Below, one piece after another: positions 53,101-63,234 of a DNA stretch of 64,000 bases. The translations under genes were made by a program, and so were the position numbers. This stretch comes from Rhizopus arrhizus (taxonomy: Eukaryota; Mucoromycota; Mucoromycetes; Mucorales; Rhizopodaceae), in contig JAKZZE010000004.1 of assembly GCA_024220505.1 (NCBI GenBank), positions 558,001-622,000 of the forward strand, read 5' to 3'. Positions within the stretch are counted from its first letter, which is position 1. Each line of letters opens with the position of its first letter. The notes under the pieces were generated by a model, which worked only from the letters and a program-made list of their open reading frames with translations, searched no databases and was not told the origin of the DNA.

Positions 53101-55769
53101 GGGCCAAAAACAGGGAACTGATTGAACGCTGATTTAAGGTCCAGTGTGGAAAAGACAACTGCATCAGTCATTGAGTTAAAAATGTCATTAATTAGTGGAA
53201 GTTGATGATTATCCACTGGTAAAACCTTATTTAACATACGAGGATCTAAAACTAATCTAATTTTATCTGTCTTAGTGCCATCAAGGTTTTTCTTAAACGT
53301 TACGGTCATTGGTAAATTCCATGCAGAAGGTCTTGCGGGGACAATGATACCGTCATCGAGCCAACTATTAATTATTTCCATCACTTTAGGTTGAAGCGAA
53401 TAAGGAATGGGATATTGTTTTACATTAGCAACATAGTTTTCAGGAGTAGGTAAATACAAAACTGCGTCCTCTATGTTACATAACGTGTTCTTATTTAGTT
53501 TTTTGTTAGCTTCGACATACGATTTAATAGCCAGATCAAACGTTTTTTGCTCTTTGTCATTACCAGTACGAGAGATGTTAGGCTCATAGGCTTTGTTGAC
53601 AATAGAATCATCAATTTCCTTTTCAGTACTCTTGTGTTTAACGGCTACATTCATTAAGTGGATAGAGAGCTTTGGTAAAAGATCTATACCAACTAGAATC
53701 TTATTTTCATAAGAGAGAATACTGTCATCAATGACATCAAATTTATGTTGGATTACATGATCAACATTGTCATACTCGACATTGACGAAATGAGCTGTTT
53801 GCATTCGCGGAATCGTCGAACCATTAGCAAGGATGAGATTACCGGGAACAGTGTGGAACTCAATATTATTATTATCATTAGCGAATTTTTTGTTCATAAC
53901 AGAGACGTTAGCACCTGTATCAATGATACCGTAAGCGTTAACACCATTAAGAGTTATTGGGGTAACAGGTGAAAAAGACACACTGTCAGAATTAAATGGA
54001 TTGTCAATGTCTCCAACATTATTATTACGCAAGGCAAAAATTTTAACGTCATTAATGGTCTCAAAGTCAAAATGGTCAAATAAATAAGGCATAATCAAAG
54101 ATCTGTCAAATTCTTTATAAATTCTATCGTATTCGTCTTCAGAAGAAGAGTCGCAAGAGGGAGAATCAGAAATGATATTATTATTTTGACTAGAAGTGAT
54201 AGAAGAGTGAAGATTATTAGTCCCGCTCTTATTAAGGTTTTGACAGGCAGTGTTAGGCTCGAGGGTTAACTCAAGGCTAGCAATAGCTTTGTCGGTATTA
54301 TTTAAAGAGTTATTACTTACAGATCTATTGTTGTGCTGATTGTTGTTTTTTCGTTGATCATAGCGTTTACGTTGAGCACAATTTTCAACATGAGAAGTGC
54401 TGTATTTGGCAGATTCACAAAAAGTACAAATACCACGACGCTTGAGATCAGCAATTTTTTCATAAAAATCATTGTATTTTCTGTTGTTGTTATTGCTGGT
54501 AGGAAAAGTCTTGACAGGAGTAATTCTTTCATTGATGGATGGTGAGAAAGCTGCTAATTTTCTTTTTTTATAATTTTCACTATTATCATTAGTAGGCTTC
54601 TTTACTTGTTCCCTCTGCATCTCCTTTTGGATATACAGAAGAGAGCTTTCTAGATTGGCCATATTTTTCATTAAAATAGCTTCAAAGTTGTCCCAAGACA
54701 TATTTAATGGCGAGGGAGCATTACAAGGAGCATGAATACTGTGACCTGGATGTGCAGGCTCAGTAGAAGGTAGATTTTTTGTATGGTTAGTAATTGTAGC
54801 CATAATAGTATCTTGAAACTTTGTTGTGTAGAGTCTTGATACAAAAAGAGAATTGATGACATGGTTTTCAGTGAAAGGAACCTTGGCACCAACAGAAAAA
54901 AGACGAAAGTGATGTAAAGCATCAGCCAAAGATTGATCGGGCCTTTGCTTGAAATTAAGGAGTAGCTTCATCCATGTTTGAGGGGTGATTTGAGAGGCAA
55001 GGTCAAATTTTTCTTGTAAAAGGGCCTTAGCATCATCCCAGGTAACTTTTCTTTTCAATTCAACAACAGGCTTTTTGACATAGCGGCAAAACCAATCGTA
55101 GTGGAGATTGTTGTCGCAAGATTCAAAGCAAATTTCCAAGTTTGATAACCAATGATCTTGAATTGAGACATTATGATCCCTGAAAGCTCTTTCGAACTCT
55201 CTAAGGAACATTTCTAAAGATGGCTCATTAGTAGCATTGTTATTATTTTTGTTACCCGAATGCTGAGTGAGTTGATACATAGCACTTGCAGTTGGATTAA
55301 CATTAAACTTGGGAAGTTCTTTGCTGGGAATATACATATTATTAATGTGATATGAGATAGGAGTCTCTTTTATCGCACTTTTAAGGGAAATAATATTCAC
55401 TTGATCAGCTATTAACTTATCCAAACGTTCTAAGGATTTTGTAGCGAAGGACAACTTTTTATCGTTGGACTCCAATCCCTCGAGATTGTTTTGCATTACG
55501 AATTGAATGTTTTGGTCATTGATGCTGTCAATAATCTTCAACATGGCAGCTTTTTGACTATGAAGTTTGTTAATAAAATCCTCAGGTGAGAGGTTTTCAG
55601 CATTATTGTTAGATGAAGAAGCTTCAGTCATAGGGGTGTCTTCTTCGTTTGTTGGATGGATCATATTATCGCTGGATGAGATGGATATCTTGTCCAACGA
55701 GGTGGCAACTTCATCTGGAGATGAGGTCGGTGGCGGCGGTTGCGGATTAGGTTCGACGTCAGAATTCAT
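50187..55769 (-). CDS. gypsy4 gag-pol polyprotein with chromodomain, intact
   Basis: A single uninterrupted 1860-residue frame from MNSDVEPNPQ. Order: gag (about 1-480, with a Cys-His cluster CTFCESAKYSTSHVENC near 440), protease (IIDTGANVSVM near 613), reverse transcriptase (FSTLDLKSAFNQF, FVDDICVFSS near 935), RNase H (IATDSSDFGTG, YTDHKALCYI), integrase zinc domain (HNKVGHYGAEQM, CNECM), integrase core with DD35E (AIDLGG near 1418, SDNGTEF near 1483, GLSERFV near 1518). A C-terminal chromodomain lies near 1710-1765 (VEAVLNHRG, YLVRWKNYSSEWDEWL). The chromodomain marks it as a chromovirus; in that group it can direct integration to modified chromatin. No frameshift separates gag and pol, unlike gypsy1. 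Confidence 0.95.
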   Translation of the reverse strand: MNSDVEPNPQPPPPTSSPDEVATSLDKISISSSDNMIHPTNEEDTPMTEASSSNNNAENLSPEDFINKLHSQKAAMLKIIDSINDQNIQFVMQNNLEGLESNDKKLSFATKSLERLDKLIADQVNIISLKSAIKETPISYHINNMYIPSKELPKFNVNPTASAMYQLTQHSGNKNNNNATNEPSLEMFLREFERAFRDHNVSIQDHWLSNLEICFESCDNNLHYDWFCRYVKKPVVELKRKVTWDDAKALLQEKFDLASQITPQTWMKLLLNFKQRPDQSLADALHHFRLFSVGAKVPFTENHVINSLFVSRLYTTKFQDTIMATITNHTKNLPSTEPAHPGHSIHAPCNAPSPLNMSWDNFEAILMKNMANLESSLLYIQKEMQREQVKKPTNDNSENYKKRKLAAFSPSINERITPVKTFPTSNNNNRKYNDFYEKIADLKRRGICTFCESAKYSTSHVENCAQRKRYDQRKNNNQHNNRSVSNNSLNNTDKAIASLELTLEPNTACQNLNKSGTNNLHSSITSSQNNNIISDSPSCDSSSEDEYDRIYKEFDRSLIMPYLFDHFDFETINDVKIFALRNNNVGDIDNPFNSDSVSFSPVTPITLNGVNAYGIIDTGANVSVMNKKFANDNNNIEFHTVPGNLILANGSTIPRMQTAHFVNVEYDNVDHVIQHKFDVIDDSILSYENKILVGIDLLPKLSIHLMNVAVKHKSTEKEIDDSIVNKAYEPNISRTGNDKEQKTFDLAIKSYVEANKKLNKNTLCNIEDAVLYLPTPENYVANVKQYPIPYSLQPKVMEIINSWLDDGIIVPARPSAWNLPMTVTFKKNLDGTKTDKIRLVLDPRMLNKVLPVDNHQLPLINDIFNSMTDAVVFSTLDLKSAFNQFPVFGPDQHKTTFTAPNNLQYMYRGAPFGISTISQLFSRIMLNLFKDLPYVKCFVDDICVFSSSMHAHFLHVKKVLQILTNANLRVNFEKTYLAKSAVYLLGYCISAEGKKIDTRKLTNIHEWPRPTTQKQVQSFLGFVNYFRQHTPNASFLMAPLDALRSHDEKINGPFIWTSTHQMHFDSIKRILSSEFVLSHPDLSCPFCIATDSSDFGTGCCLYQEFEVTQSNGEMSKIKKYIGFMSRSLSRSEKRYSVTMRELLGVVYALTQFHKFIWGTRFTLYTDHKALCYIHSQKNANSMLIKWLDVILDYNFNVVHVRGLDNILPDKLSRLYPPKEPVEHEQDLNEGKRIASFRSNHATSNDINNKKRHRAHVKHNVSINVILVDHKPTTSDALPYVYPATHSDDIVNYNRNLDISSNFHPFNRKFNDSNEYNDFNRLHDKNIFYVQSAHSVFKDYFVPPDSEHRELMTDAHNKVGHYGAEQMVKRLHNEGIHWPNLISDCVKFVRQCNECMKHNIEKKGYHPLRSIYSYYPGDHYAIDLGGPMHTTSTSNNNYFMVIIDVCTRFCILRALPDKKADTILRALIDVFYIMGFPTKLQSDNGTEFKNSLSKDLANAMGYDHRFITPLHPSANGLSERFVQTVKKLLAKSTNGVGNDWDEFLPSIQLAMNNRISKRLNSTPFSLMFACKMIEPYGFRSDKDKLKEVKGKPPMSHEELMKRIDYMTDIVFPAITAKTKAQVELEQAKFNDTHRLADYAPGSHVMVRIPTKSGQLAPAYEGPFTVLRKNQGNAYILRDETGVLMPRSYTTTELKLISNEEIIELDDEGNEIQNYEVEAVLNHRGPPKNREYLVRWKNYSSEWDEWLTADKFNDPDILRKYWKNMGQKYVPPKNSKITNSPSSSEVLKTNPSGTISTMMKSVSLDDDNSNLAGVAAHSTNHNSKRSYPHTISRQSKKARRDKQNRHSTPNVSVAATRNSKKL

Positions 55770-55791
55770 CGAAAAAAATGTGGAATAGGCG

Positions 55792-56003
55792 TGTTATTTC
55801 TCTCGATTAATAAAATTAACAAATAAATCAAATAATCGATGAGTCTCTTGAACCTCTTTATTGAGTAAGGACGAGAGAGAGAGCCCATTCAATACAAACT
55901 ACGTCTTAGAATATAACAATATGATTTAGGGTCCGAGGTAGTACGGTATAAATTGTGTGGGCTGTTTATCGTACATAGCACGAAGTGCTATATATGATAT
56001 ACA
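55792..56003 (-). repeat. Candidate 5' LTR of gypsy4
   Basis: LTR-like signals on the minus strand: TTTATACC near 55948 and CTCAATAAAGAGG near 55857, ending AATAACA 23 nt before the gag ATG. It does not resemble LTR-J on the other side of the element. The outer boundary (about 56003, ATATACA on the plus strand) is a guess. Confidence 0.5.
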
Positions 56004-56069
56004 GTCAAATTATTAATTTTAAGAATCTTTTGAGTGATCTCACACGACATTAAGGAAATTATTAGAGTA

Positions 56070-56980
56070 AATACGACACTGTCGATTCATTTCCTCGGCA
56101 TGGCTTGGAACATGTACGGTGTAATCCAGCAACACTTCTGCAGCTGCCTATTCTGGCACTCTTTGCTCACGTTCCACCTGATCACTGGTTGCGTAGTCCC
56201 CGCCGGTCCAAACTTCAAGCACACCAATTTTTCACCTTTCACTCAGTTCGACGCTGCATTCGTCCTTTGCTAGCTCCTGATGGTCATCCGTTCCCTCGTC
56301 TCTCCTCGTGGCTCGCATGCAACTTACAAAGATGAATTGTATCTCTCAATGATCTCACTTGGTCTCTTATCCTCCATGAGACTACCGATGTCGGTACTAT
56401 AGATGACACACCCTTTGTGTCCTGGTTTACACGCTCGTCTTATTGGTATTTGCTTGACTCCAAGTACTTCGTCTTAATCATCTCTCAAGTCTACTCCCTT
56501 ATTCCTTCTCCACTTGGTCTTCACAAAAATGGCAGCAATTCTGGTCCCTAAAAATTGCTCCAGAGGCTCGTTCTCTTTGGTACAGGTTTTTATACAACAA
56601 ATTACACTGTCAAGTAACCGTATCTCGTTATGATCCCAAGTTACTGCTATGTGCAACTTTTGTCAAGATGCTCCTGAAGATCTTAGACACTTATTCGTAG
56701 ACTGCCATCAAAAATAGTCTATCTGGTAGACAGCTTTGTCACAATTTGCTCCTTACCTTGAGTTCCAACAAGACGACGTGTACGCCATTCTGATGAACTT
56801 GCAACAACATGACTATGTCAACAATACTCGTCTTCTCATACTTTGTTCCTCCGTTCTGATGCATATCTGGCGTGCCCACTGGCGCTCTGTATTTGATCAA
56901 GTCCCCTTCCAGGGGCATGTCGTCGTTGAAAAAATATTTACGCATTTCCATCATATCAGTCCTCACTAAAAGCATACCTC
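56070..56980 (+). pseudogene. LINE ORF2 C-terminal remnant
   Basis: Several frames together resemble the C-terminal third of a LINE ORF2. A leucine-rich block comes first (LQLPILALFAHVPPDHWL). A zf-RVT zinc motif CNFCQDAPEDLRHLFVDC is encoded at about 56650-56703. A tail follows, with WRAHWRSVFD like the WKIHWRQTFD of LINE2. Stops and shifts interrupt it. Here the fourth zinc ligand (Cys) is present, unlike LINE2. No reverse transcriptase core remains. Confidence 0.75.
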
Positions 56981-57054
56981 TCATTACGACGTGTGACTTT
57001 ATTTATTTGTAAATAAATAAATAACTTATTACAAAAAAAAATGTTAGGAATGTC

Positions 57055-57324
57055 AAACAATACAACTGTTGCCGAAGCGAAGGACGAAGAAGTGGTACAG
57101 ACCCGGCGCTGGTATCAAAGACTATTTTAACTCATATATTTTATGTTTATGTACCCTCCCTAGGAAAAGAAAAAATTGAATTGTTATATGTGCTCAACTT
57201 GAAAGATCTGGGGAAAAAGGGAAATTATGTAGTTTTTTTTTTTATTATTATATTGAAAATAAAGCGTGGCTCAGAGAGCTTGTACTGCTTCTTCGTCCTT
57301 CGCTTCGGCAACAGTTGCATTGTC
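57055..57324. mobile_element. MITE-like element with 42-bp inverted ends
   Basis: The ends ACAATACAACTGTTGCCGAA (from 57057) and ACAATGCAACTGTTGCCGAA (from the right, 57323) continue as GCGAAGGACGAAGAAG on both sides, matching over about 42 bp with four mismatches. The 270-bp element encodes no protein. Its right half shares about 80 bp (AAAATAAAGCGTGGCTC and flanking purines) with the region just upstream of the pseudogene at 58688-59425. No clear target duplication was seen. Confidence 0.75.
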
Positions 57325-57710
57325 TTTTTTTTGAAAATTAAGAATTACTCGTTTTGTACACCGCATTTCAATGGTTTATATGATATTTGTTCCTAATAGC
57401 TCCTCCCAATTTTTTTTTGTTATTACATCTTCTTCATAATCAACCTGCACAAGCATGTTTTTAATCTTATTATGATGATCTTTTTGACTTTCACTTTGGA
57501 TTATTTCATTAACAATTTGGCTATTTTTTTCTTCATCGTTGGGTTGTACAGAATTTTCTCTATAGAATAGAAGCTGAGATTTAAGGAAAGTGTGTCTAAA
57601 GCAAAAACGCTGGTTGCGCTGCTGATGATATTGAGTTTTGCATAGTTTAATAATAACTTCCTCTAAATAAATAAATAAAAAAAACGAAACGTTTAGTCCA
57701 ATCTACAAAA
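57325..57710. other. Noncoding stretch
   Basis: AT-rich with T-runs. No supported gene. A minus-strand reading of 57420-57560 has short open pieces but no start-to-stop frame I can defend. Confidence 0.5.
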
Positions 57711-58202
57711 TTATTGTATTATATAGACATGCATTATCACCTTTAAAGATATCATTGTTAAAAACAAATGTCCTACTGTTTGCATATGTTTATTATTTTT
57801 TGGTACAGCTATCTTTACTAACTCGTAATGACAAGTTATTCCCAAAACGATTTTCGTCACGATAACCTTGAACACGCACCCGTGCCACAGGCCGATTATC
57901 ACCTCTAAATCATTTATGTACTGAGGAGCAAATCTCTTTGTCCATGATTCGATTGACAATAATCTTTGCTGCAAGTTCTTTTTTTCAACTGATATTATTT
58001 CTGCCAGGGAGGCACTTTCTTTTTTGTCCTCGCATAAAAACACATCTTCTTCCATTGTTTCATTAGATACAAACAACATATCCACTCTTTCAGTTTTGAC
58101 TTTCATATTTAGACGTGTTTGTAATACACTCTGATCTATGTTTGATTTCAAATAAACAATGAAAGTATTATTTTCAAACATTACTATAATGTTACATGTC
58201 AA
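57711..58202 (-). CDS. Hypothetical protein, unrecognised
   Basis: A 163-residue frame starting MTCNIIVMFENN. I do not recognise it. It has an acidic and Ser-rich middle (NETMEEDVFLCEDKKES) and then a hydrophobic, Ile/Val-rich C-terminal half (IIGLWHGCVFKVIVTKIVLGI) without a clear membrane anchor. Codon composition is AT-rich like the surroundings. It lies on the same strand as, and downstream of, the pseudogene at 58688-59425, so the two may be parts of one decayed multi-exon gene or of one unknown mobile element. Confidence 0.4.
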   Translation of the reverse strand: MTCNIIVMFENNTFIVYLKSNIDQSVLQTRLNMKVKTERVDMLFVSNETMEEDVFLCEDKKESASLAEIISVEKKNLQQRLLSIESWTKRFAPQYINDLEVIIGLWHGCVFKVIVTKIVLGITCHYELVKIAVPKNNKHMQTVGHLFLTMISLKVIMHVYIIQ

Positions 58203-58687
58203 CTACCTTTTATTTTGGAAACCTTCATCAAAGGTAAATAAGCTGTCAAAGAGTTGGGAATAAACATTAATTCGATACTTTCTAAATGACTGTTGTTAAA
58301 TAATACACGTTAAGACCATAACCTATCTCTATTATTAAATAAATAAAATCTTCATATTCATTGTATTTTTATACACGTGACATTTTAATTCTTACAAATG
58401 ATTTAATGCTGAGCGGATATACTTTATATTATTTGCATTTTGAATGTTGAATAGTTCCCTCAAAAGCAAATCTAATTTATCTTGGTAATTTTTTTTTAAA
58501 TCGTATGTTCTTCTTCGGTTACGGCGTACTCCATAGTTAAACCAAACTCATTTTTTATATTTTCTATTGTATTATAAAAACATAGAGAGATTAGCCCTTC
58601 TTGTATTAAATCAAGTATACTATCTTTACCATTAAAAAATATGTATACTATATCAATAAATCTTTAATTAACACTGTTTTACAAAAC
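58203..58687 (-). other. Possible exon fragment in noncoding DNA
   Basis: A minus-strand frame of about 55 codons (58496-58663) reads from IDIVYIFFNGK through EGLISLCFYN to the end MEYAVTEEEHTI and a stop. It has no ATG of its own. It follows the 58688 ORF in the same frame after a GTAGGT word, so it may be a downstream exon. Only about 30-45 nt separate them, short for an intron. The rest shows nothing. Confidence 0.35.
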
Positions 58688-59425
58688 CTACAAGTATTTA
58701 GCCAACTTTAGAACTTTCTCTTCTGTTGTGTGGCCGTTTAAATTCGAAATATTTAATGCTTGACCCTTTTTGACTTTGATTTGTTTTGATCCTCTTGTAA
58801 CAAGTCTTTCTTCATCATGTTCTTTTGCTTTTCTTAAAGAGATAGATAGCAGGACACCAAGTTTATCATTTATAACAATGAGTTTGAGTGTTTTGATGGC
58901 AAACTCTCTTGCTTCTTCGTCTTGTTGTTTACTTTGTGTCCAAGAGAAGTCTGCCAGTCGTTTGGCACTTTCAGATGCTTCTTCCAAGATTGCATTAGTT
59001 TCTTCTCCAGAAATTTCCCCTTCTCTAATGGTCTTGAGTTGCTCGAAGATTTCTGTAGCTCCTCTTCCAAAGGTTCGTATGATTTCTGATCTTTTATAAA
59101 TGGATGAGACCAATTGTGTCGCTTCCACTGTGTACTATTTAAGCTTTGGGAGAAGGGATTTATTGATCTCTTCTGCCACTGTTCATTCCTCATTAACGTA
59201 TTTATTGATATCTTTTTTGTACCGCTTAAAGTTCTCTTGTAGCTGATGCCTTGAATTGTCTTTCAGCGTTGCAATGATTTCCACTAGTTAGGGACGTTTT
59301 TCTTTGTTTCTATTATTGGTAAGCCTTTCTTCGTTCCGGAAACGTTGAAAAAGCTCAAATAATTCTTCTGTATAAGCTCTTGGGACATTGTTGTTGATAT
59401 CATTCATAGTTTTCCTTCGTTGCAT
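58688..59425 (-). pseudogene. Decayed hypothetical gene
   Basis: One frame from MQRRKTMNDINN (59425) to KVLKLAKYL (58688), broken by three in-frame stops (after NKEKRP, VNEE and LPKLK). The longest open part, 58688-59128, is 146 residues and helical: FGRGATEIFEQLKTIREGEI, EETNAILEEASESAKRLADF, ARE/TLKL-rich heptads. I do not recognise the family. Upstream (59430-59507) it shares sequence with the MITE-like element at 57055-57324, which suggests both derive from one mobile element. Confidence 0.5.
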
Positions 59426-59509
59426 GGCTTAGAAAGATATGGGGAAGAAAGGGGAAAATATTTTTATTATATTACTATACTTAAAATAAAGCGTGGCTCG
59501 GAGAGTGCA

Positions 59510-60045
59510 TCACATTGGAGGTCGGAGTGAAGTCAACTAGGGTTAGTTTAGGTACGACAAGCAATTGAACGTGCACAAAAAAGTTTGAATTTTATTTTCC
59601 AAATCCTGAATTTTAGCGACTTAAGTCAACAATATGACTTCAGTCGTTAGATCGAAGACTTTCAGTTAGAGGAAAAATTAACCTAAAGAGCAAAAATCAA
59701 GGCTACAAATTCTATATAAATATCTAACAAACTTTTTTCTTCTTTGAAAAATTATTCTTATCAATATCTATAAAAGAATCACTTATATCTTTTATTCAGA
59801 CTCTTCGTTGAGCTCTTTCCTCCCCCCCCCCTTTTTTTTTATCATTTACCTTAACTTTTATTAAGAAATATCGTATTGATCTTACATATAAGATCTGCTG
59901 GTCACTACTTAACAAGCATCGGCTTAAATTCTATATTAAACAACAACTTACAAGGCAATCTTAACCTTATAATCAAGCGTTACAAGCAAACTTTACCCAA
60001 TTAATACATAAACTTACAAGACACTCAATAAAGTAACATTATAAT
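59510..60045 (+). repeat. LTR-like remnant
   Basis: Contains CTATATAAATATC (about 59713), a T/C-rich tract (ten C then ten T near 59823), ATAAGATC and a variant primer-site word TGCTGGTCACTAC (59896). No ORF. It belongs to the same LTR group as 27.7-31 kb. Confidence 0.6.
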
Positions 60046-60500
60046 ATTAGTCTCAATGATGACTGCGTCTTGTGAATCCACTATTTTGGATCTATTCAAT
60101 TTTTTGAACCTTATTCATTATTTAGATCTTATTTCAAAAATCGAACTTTACCTCAAATATCAAACTTTATCTTCCTCTGTCTATAAAATAGACAAGTTTT
60201 TATTTCTATTTTACTTTTTTTTTTTGAATTACTTAACTTCTCTTCAATTATGTATCTTAGATATATTTTATCAATAAATCAAGTATCTTTATCCCCAAAT
60301 CTTTTGGAAAAACAGCCTTAGAACACAAGCAAGACAAGTCTCTCGAAGCCAGTTATCTTCATTGTAAACATTCTTAAAAGTCTCATCAAGTTATCTTATT
60401 ACAAACAAGTTTGGTCTACTTAACAAGATCTGGTGGTCACTATCGACAAAGTTTACCCACTTAAAAACCTAAACCCACAAACATGCAGGAAATTATAATA
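60046..60500 (+). repeat. LTR-D-type LTR remnant
   Basis: Parallels 30242-30866: TATATTTTATCAATAAATCAAG, CAAGACAAGTCTCTCGAAGCC, TTATCTTCATTGTAAA, GTTTGGTCTACTTAACAAGATC, then TGGTGGTCACTA at 60431-60442. A 73-codon open frame at 60056 is not supported as a gene. Confidence 0.65.
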
Positions 60501-60895
60501 CTGTAGCAAAAAATCTGTCAAAGTCAACACCTATGATAGTTACGATTTGTGACTCCATTTATTTTTCAAACTTTCTCTTTCTTGTCCATAAAATGGGCAT
60601 CTTACACTTCCTTTTTTTATTTGTCTTTAATATATTTCATCCATAAATTAAGTATCCTTATCTCTGTAATTCATTCGTTATCACTCTCTAAAACATAAGA
60701 AAGAAAATTCCCTTGATGTCAATTGTTTTCATCATAGACCTATTGAAATTTCTGTCAAGCTATCATATTACATTTCAAGTCTGATTTACTTAGCAAAGCC
60801 TAGATATTACTTATAGCAAGCAAATCTACTTTATTATCTTTACTCTCACCCCTTTTATATCCAAATTCTATTAAAAATTTCATATCTCGAGGCTT
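60501..60895 (+). repeat. Strongly diverged LTR-D-type remnant
   Basis: Starts TGTAGC after ATAATAC. Keeps AATTAAGTATCCTTATCTCTG, AAATTCCCTTGATGTCAATTG and TCTGATTTACTTAGCAAAG, which align with LTR-D, but the primer-site word is lost. Confidence 0.5.
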
Positions 60896-60899
60896 ATAA

Positions 60900-61100
60900 A
60901 CCGAGCCATATTGTAGATTTTACAAGGTAATGCTGTGTAGATTTTTTTGTATATTCACGGGGAACTTCTTCACAACCAACAACGATTTTACTGGTGAACG
61001 ATTCTGAATCTGCAAATGTATGCTGCTTGAATTTCGATTTAACGATGGTCTATAATTATTCAATGGGATTCAGTTTTGGGGAATAGTAAGTGCTTTGTTC
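60900..61100 (-). pseudogene. Decayed DDE transposase, C-terminal piece 1
   Basis: A minus-strand reading gives YSPKLNPIE, then after a stop TIVKSKFKQHTFADSESFTSK, the Glu motif and tail of an IS630/Tc1-type DDE transposase. Stops interrupt it. Confidence 0.6.
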
Positions 61101-61105
61101 ATTAA

Positions 61106-61393
61106 ATGATAATAAAGAGTAATAATTCAATAGAACCAAAAAATATATGTAAATTTCGATCAATAAAATGTATCAAGAATTTATATACTTTTCACGATGT
61201 AGATATTAACATGTTATTGTGTAAATCTCTACATTATTTAATGCAAGCATCTGCTCCTCATTCATCAATCTATTTTGGTAAGGTGTACATGTTAATAAGT
61301 CTATATTTCCATATATTCACATTATTGAACTTTAATAATGCTTTGTTTACTACACAATTATTGTATTTTGGGACACAAAAGGAACAAAAATAA
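61106..61393 (+). other. AT-rich stretch with an unsupported 95-codon frame
   Basis: The plus-strand frame MIIKSNNSIEPKN is likely chance in AT-rich DNA; it overlaps the flanking transposase debris. I see no domain. Confidence 0.3.
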
Positions 61394-61399
61394 ATAGTT

Positions 61400-62050
61400 G
61401 CAATCGTCAAGTATTATCAAAAAAGCATTTACATTTCCAGGGACTTTTTTCGTTTTAAATTGCTTTTGACGATGGACCAAAATTATTCAATTGGATTAAG
61501 TTCAGATGAATATGGAGGAAGATAAATAAAGCCATATCTACAGTACTCTATCTCTTTTGCACTTTCAGAAGCAGTATGTATATGCACATTATATATTATA
61601 ATGTAGTAGTCCTTAAATTGCTCATTCTGATCCAAGGTATCTAATGTACTCTGGTAAAATTAGTACAAGTAATCAGTGAAGATATTACAACAAATAGGGA
61701 ATTTATTTCTCAAATATTTAGCCACTAAGATATTTTTTATAGTTGTTATTTATAAATGATTATCATGATATGACAAATGGAAAATGAAAAGAAAAGCCTC
61801 TATTCATTAGTTATGAGCATAATCAATGATAGGTCTTGAAATTTAATTATTTTGTTTAGCAATCTTTATTAAATCAAGGACAGTCTCTCGCCAATCAAAT
61901 ATTTTTTGTGCCTTTGTAAAAAGGACCTGTAAAAGTCTTGGTGTTTTAGGAATAGGCACGGCCACGTAGCTTCCTCAAACATACATATCATTATCCAATT
62001 TAATCACAAATTCAAAATAAGCCTTCATATTTATGGAAGGCATATGCCAT
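61400..62050 (-). pseudogene. Decayed DDE transposase, piece 2
   Basis: A minus-strand reading near 61580-61450 gives NVHIHTASESAKEIEYC and then LPPYSSELNPIE, stop, FWSIVKSNLKR. These are the second Asp neighbourhood and Glu motif of a DDE_3-type transposase. Further upstream the frame is lost (fragments such as VAVPIPKTPRLLQVLF near 61950). It is related to piece 1 but not the same copy. Confidence 0.6.
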
Positions 62051-63234
62051 TAAACAGAGTACTCAGTGAATAAGAGTATTGATCAAATTAAAATCACTTA
62101 CCAAGATTTGACAATAAACACAGAGATTAGAAGATTCAAGTGTTTTATAGCAGTGGTGTATTTAATAGATTTGATTGCTTCAGATACCTTCAATATAGCT
62201 GGCTCCTCCTTCGTTTCAGAGTCTTACATCCAGTACCATTTGTCATACTTGTTAAAACTTCAAATCTAAATTAGCAAGAAGAAATTAATCAATTGTTTCT
62301 CTTGTAATTTTACTATTCAAAGCCAATGATATCATTTTTGCCCATGAAGAGGCTATTTAGATGAAACATAATGGTAAGGGCTGCTGCTGTACATTCTGGC
62401 GTTTTGTATGTTAACGGGTTACTCGGGCTATCAATTAGGTTCAAGCTTGAGAAAAATGCAATCAGCATGACACAATTTATTGGATTGAATAGTTTAAAGA
62501 AATCCAAAAAGAAGATTCAAAACAGCCAAGGTATTTTATACAGACATTGTCATTAGTTCCTTCAAGGATCGGCGCCAACTCTAGGATTAAATCCATCCTC
62601 CAATGTGTCACTAGTCGAATTATGTCAGTAAACTCTGGTATACATGCAGTATACAATTGAATACTAATATTTCTTTGTGGTACTTTATTACTCAAATAAT
62701 ATTTAAGGTTCCAAATTATCTCAAAGTTGGATACAAAAATAAAATTACAGTAACAGTATATTGTATGGTAAACTAAAAAGCATATCAGCAGTAAGATTGT
62801 CTTTGCTTCATTTTTCTTGGCGTAAAACCTTTTTTAGTTTACCTTTGGTGAATTGAAATAGGCAATTTAAAAATTCATTCTTTAATCAAACACCATGCTA
62901 TACAGATTATATCCATCCAGAGCCATTAGGTCTTTGCTGAAAAAAAGACCGTTATGACTGTAAAATGCAAATAGAAGGATCCTAGAGTTTTTCACGAAAA
63001 CCATATGAGTCATATCAAATGGAAAAAAAAAAAAGCTTGCAAGGAAAGTTTGGTTTGTACAAAGTATCAAATTATCAGATTCTAAAAGATTTCGTCTTTG
63101 AGTAACCTATCAACATAAAAAATATAGCCAATCAATAGTGAGCCAAGAGCTAAAATATCTCAGTGGTTTAAAAAGTATTTTTTTTTTTGAACCCTTTTTC
63201 ATTCCTCTTCCCTTTTTTAACAAGTAAAAAAAAA
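62051..63234. other. Noncoding DNA upstream of the BIM1-like gene
   Basis: Short open frames on both strands (for example 62313-62507 and 62477-62695, minus) without recognisable domains; some may be more transposase debris. Directly upstream of the gene is a pyrimidine-rich leader (CCTTTTTCATTCCTCTTCCC, 63192-63211), common just before fungal start sites. Confidence 0.45.
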
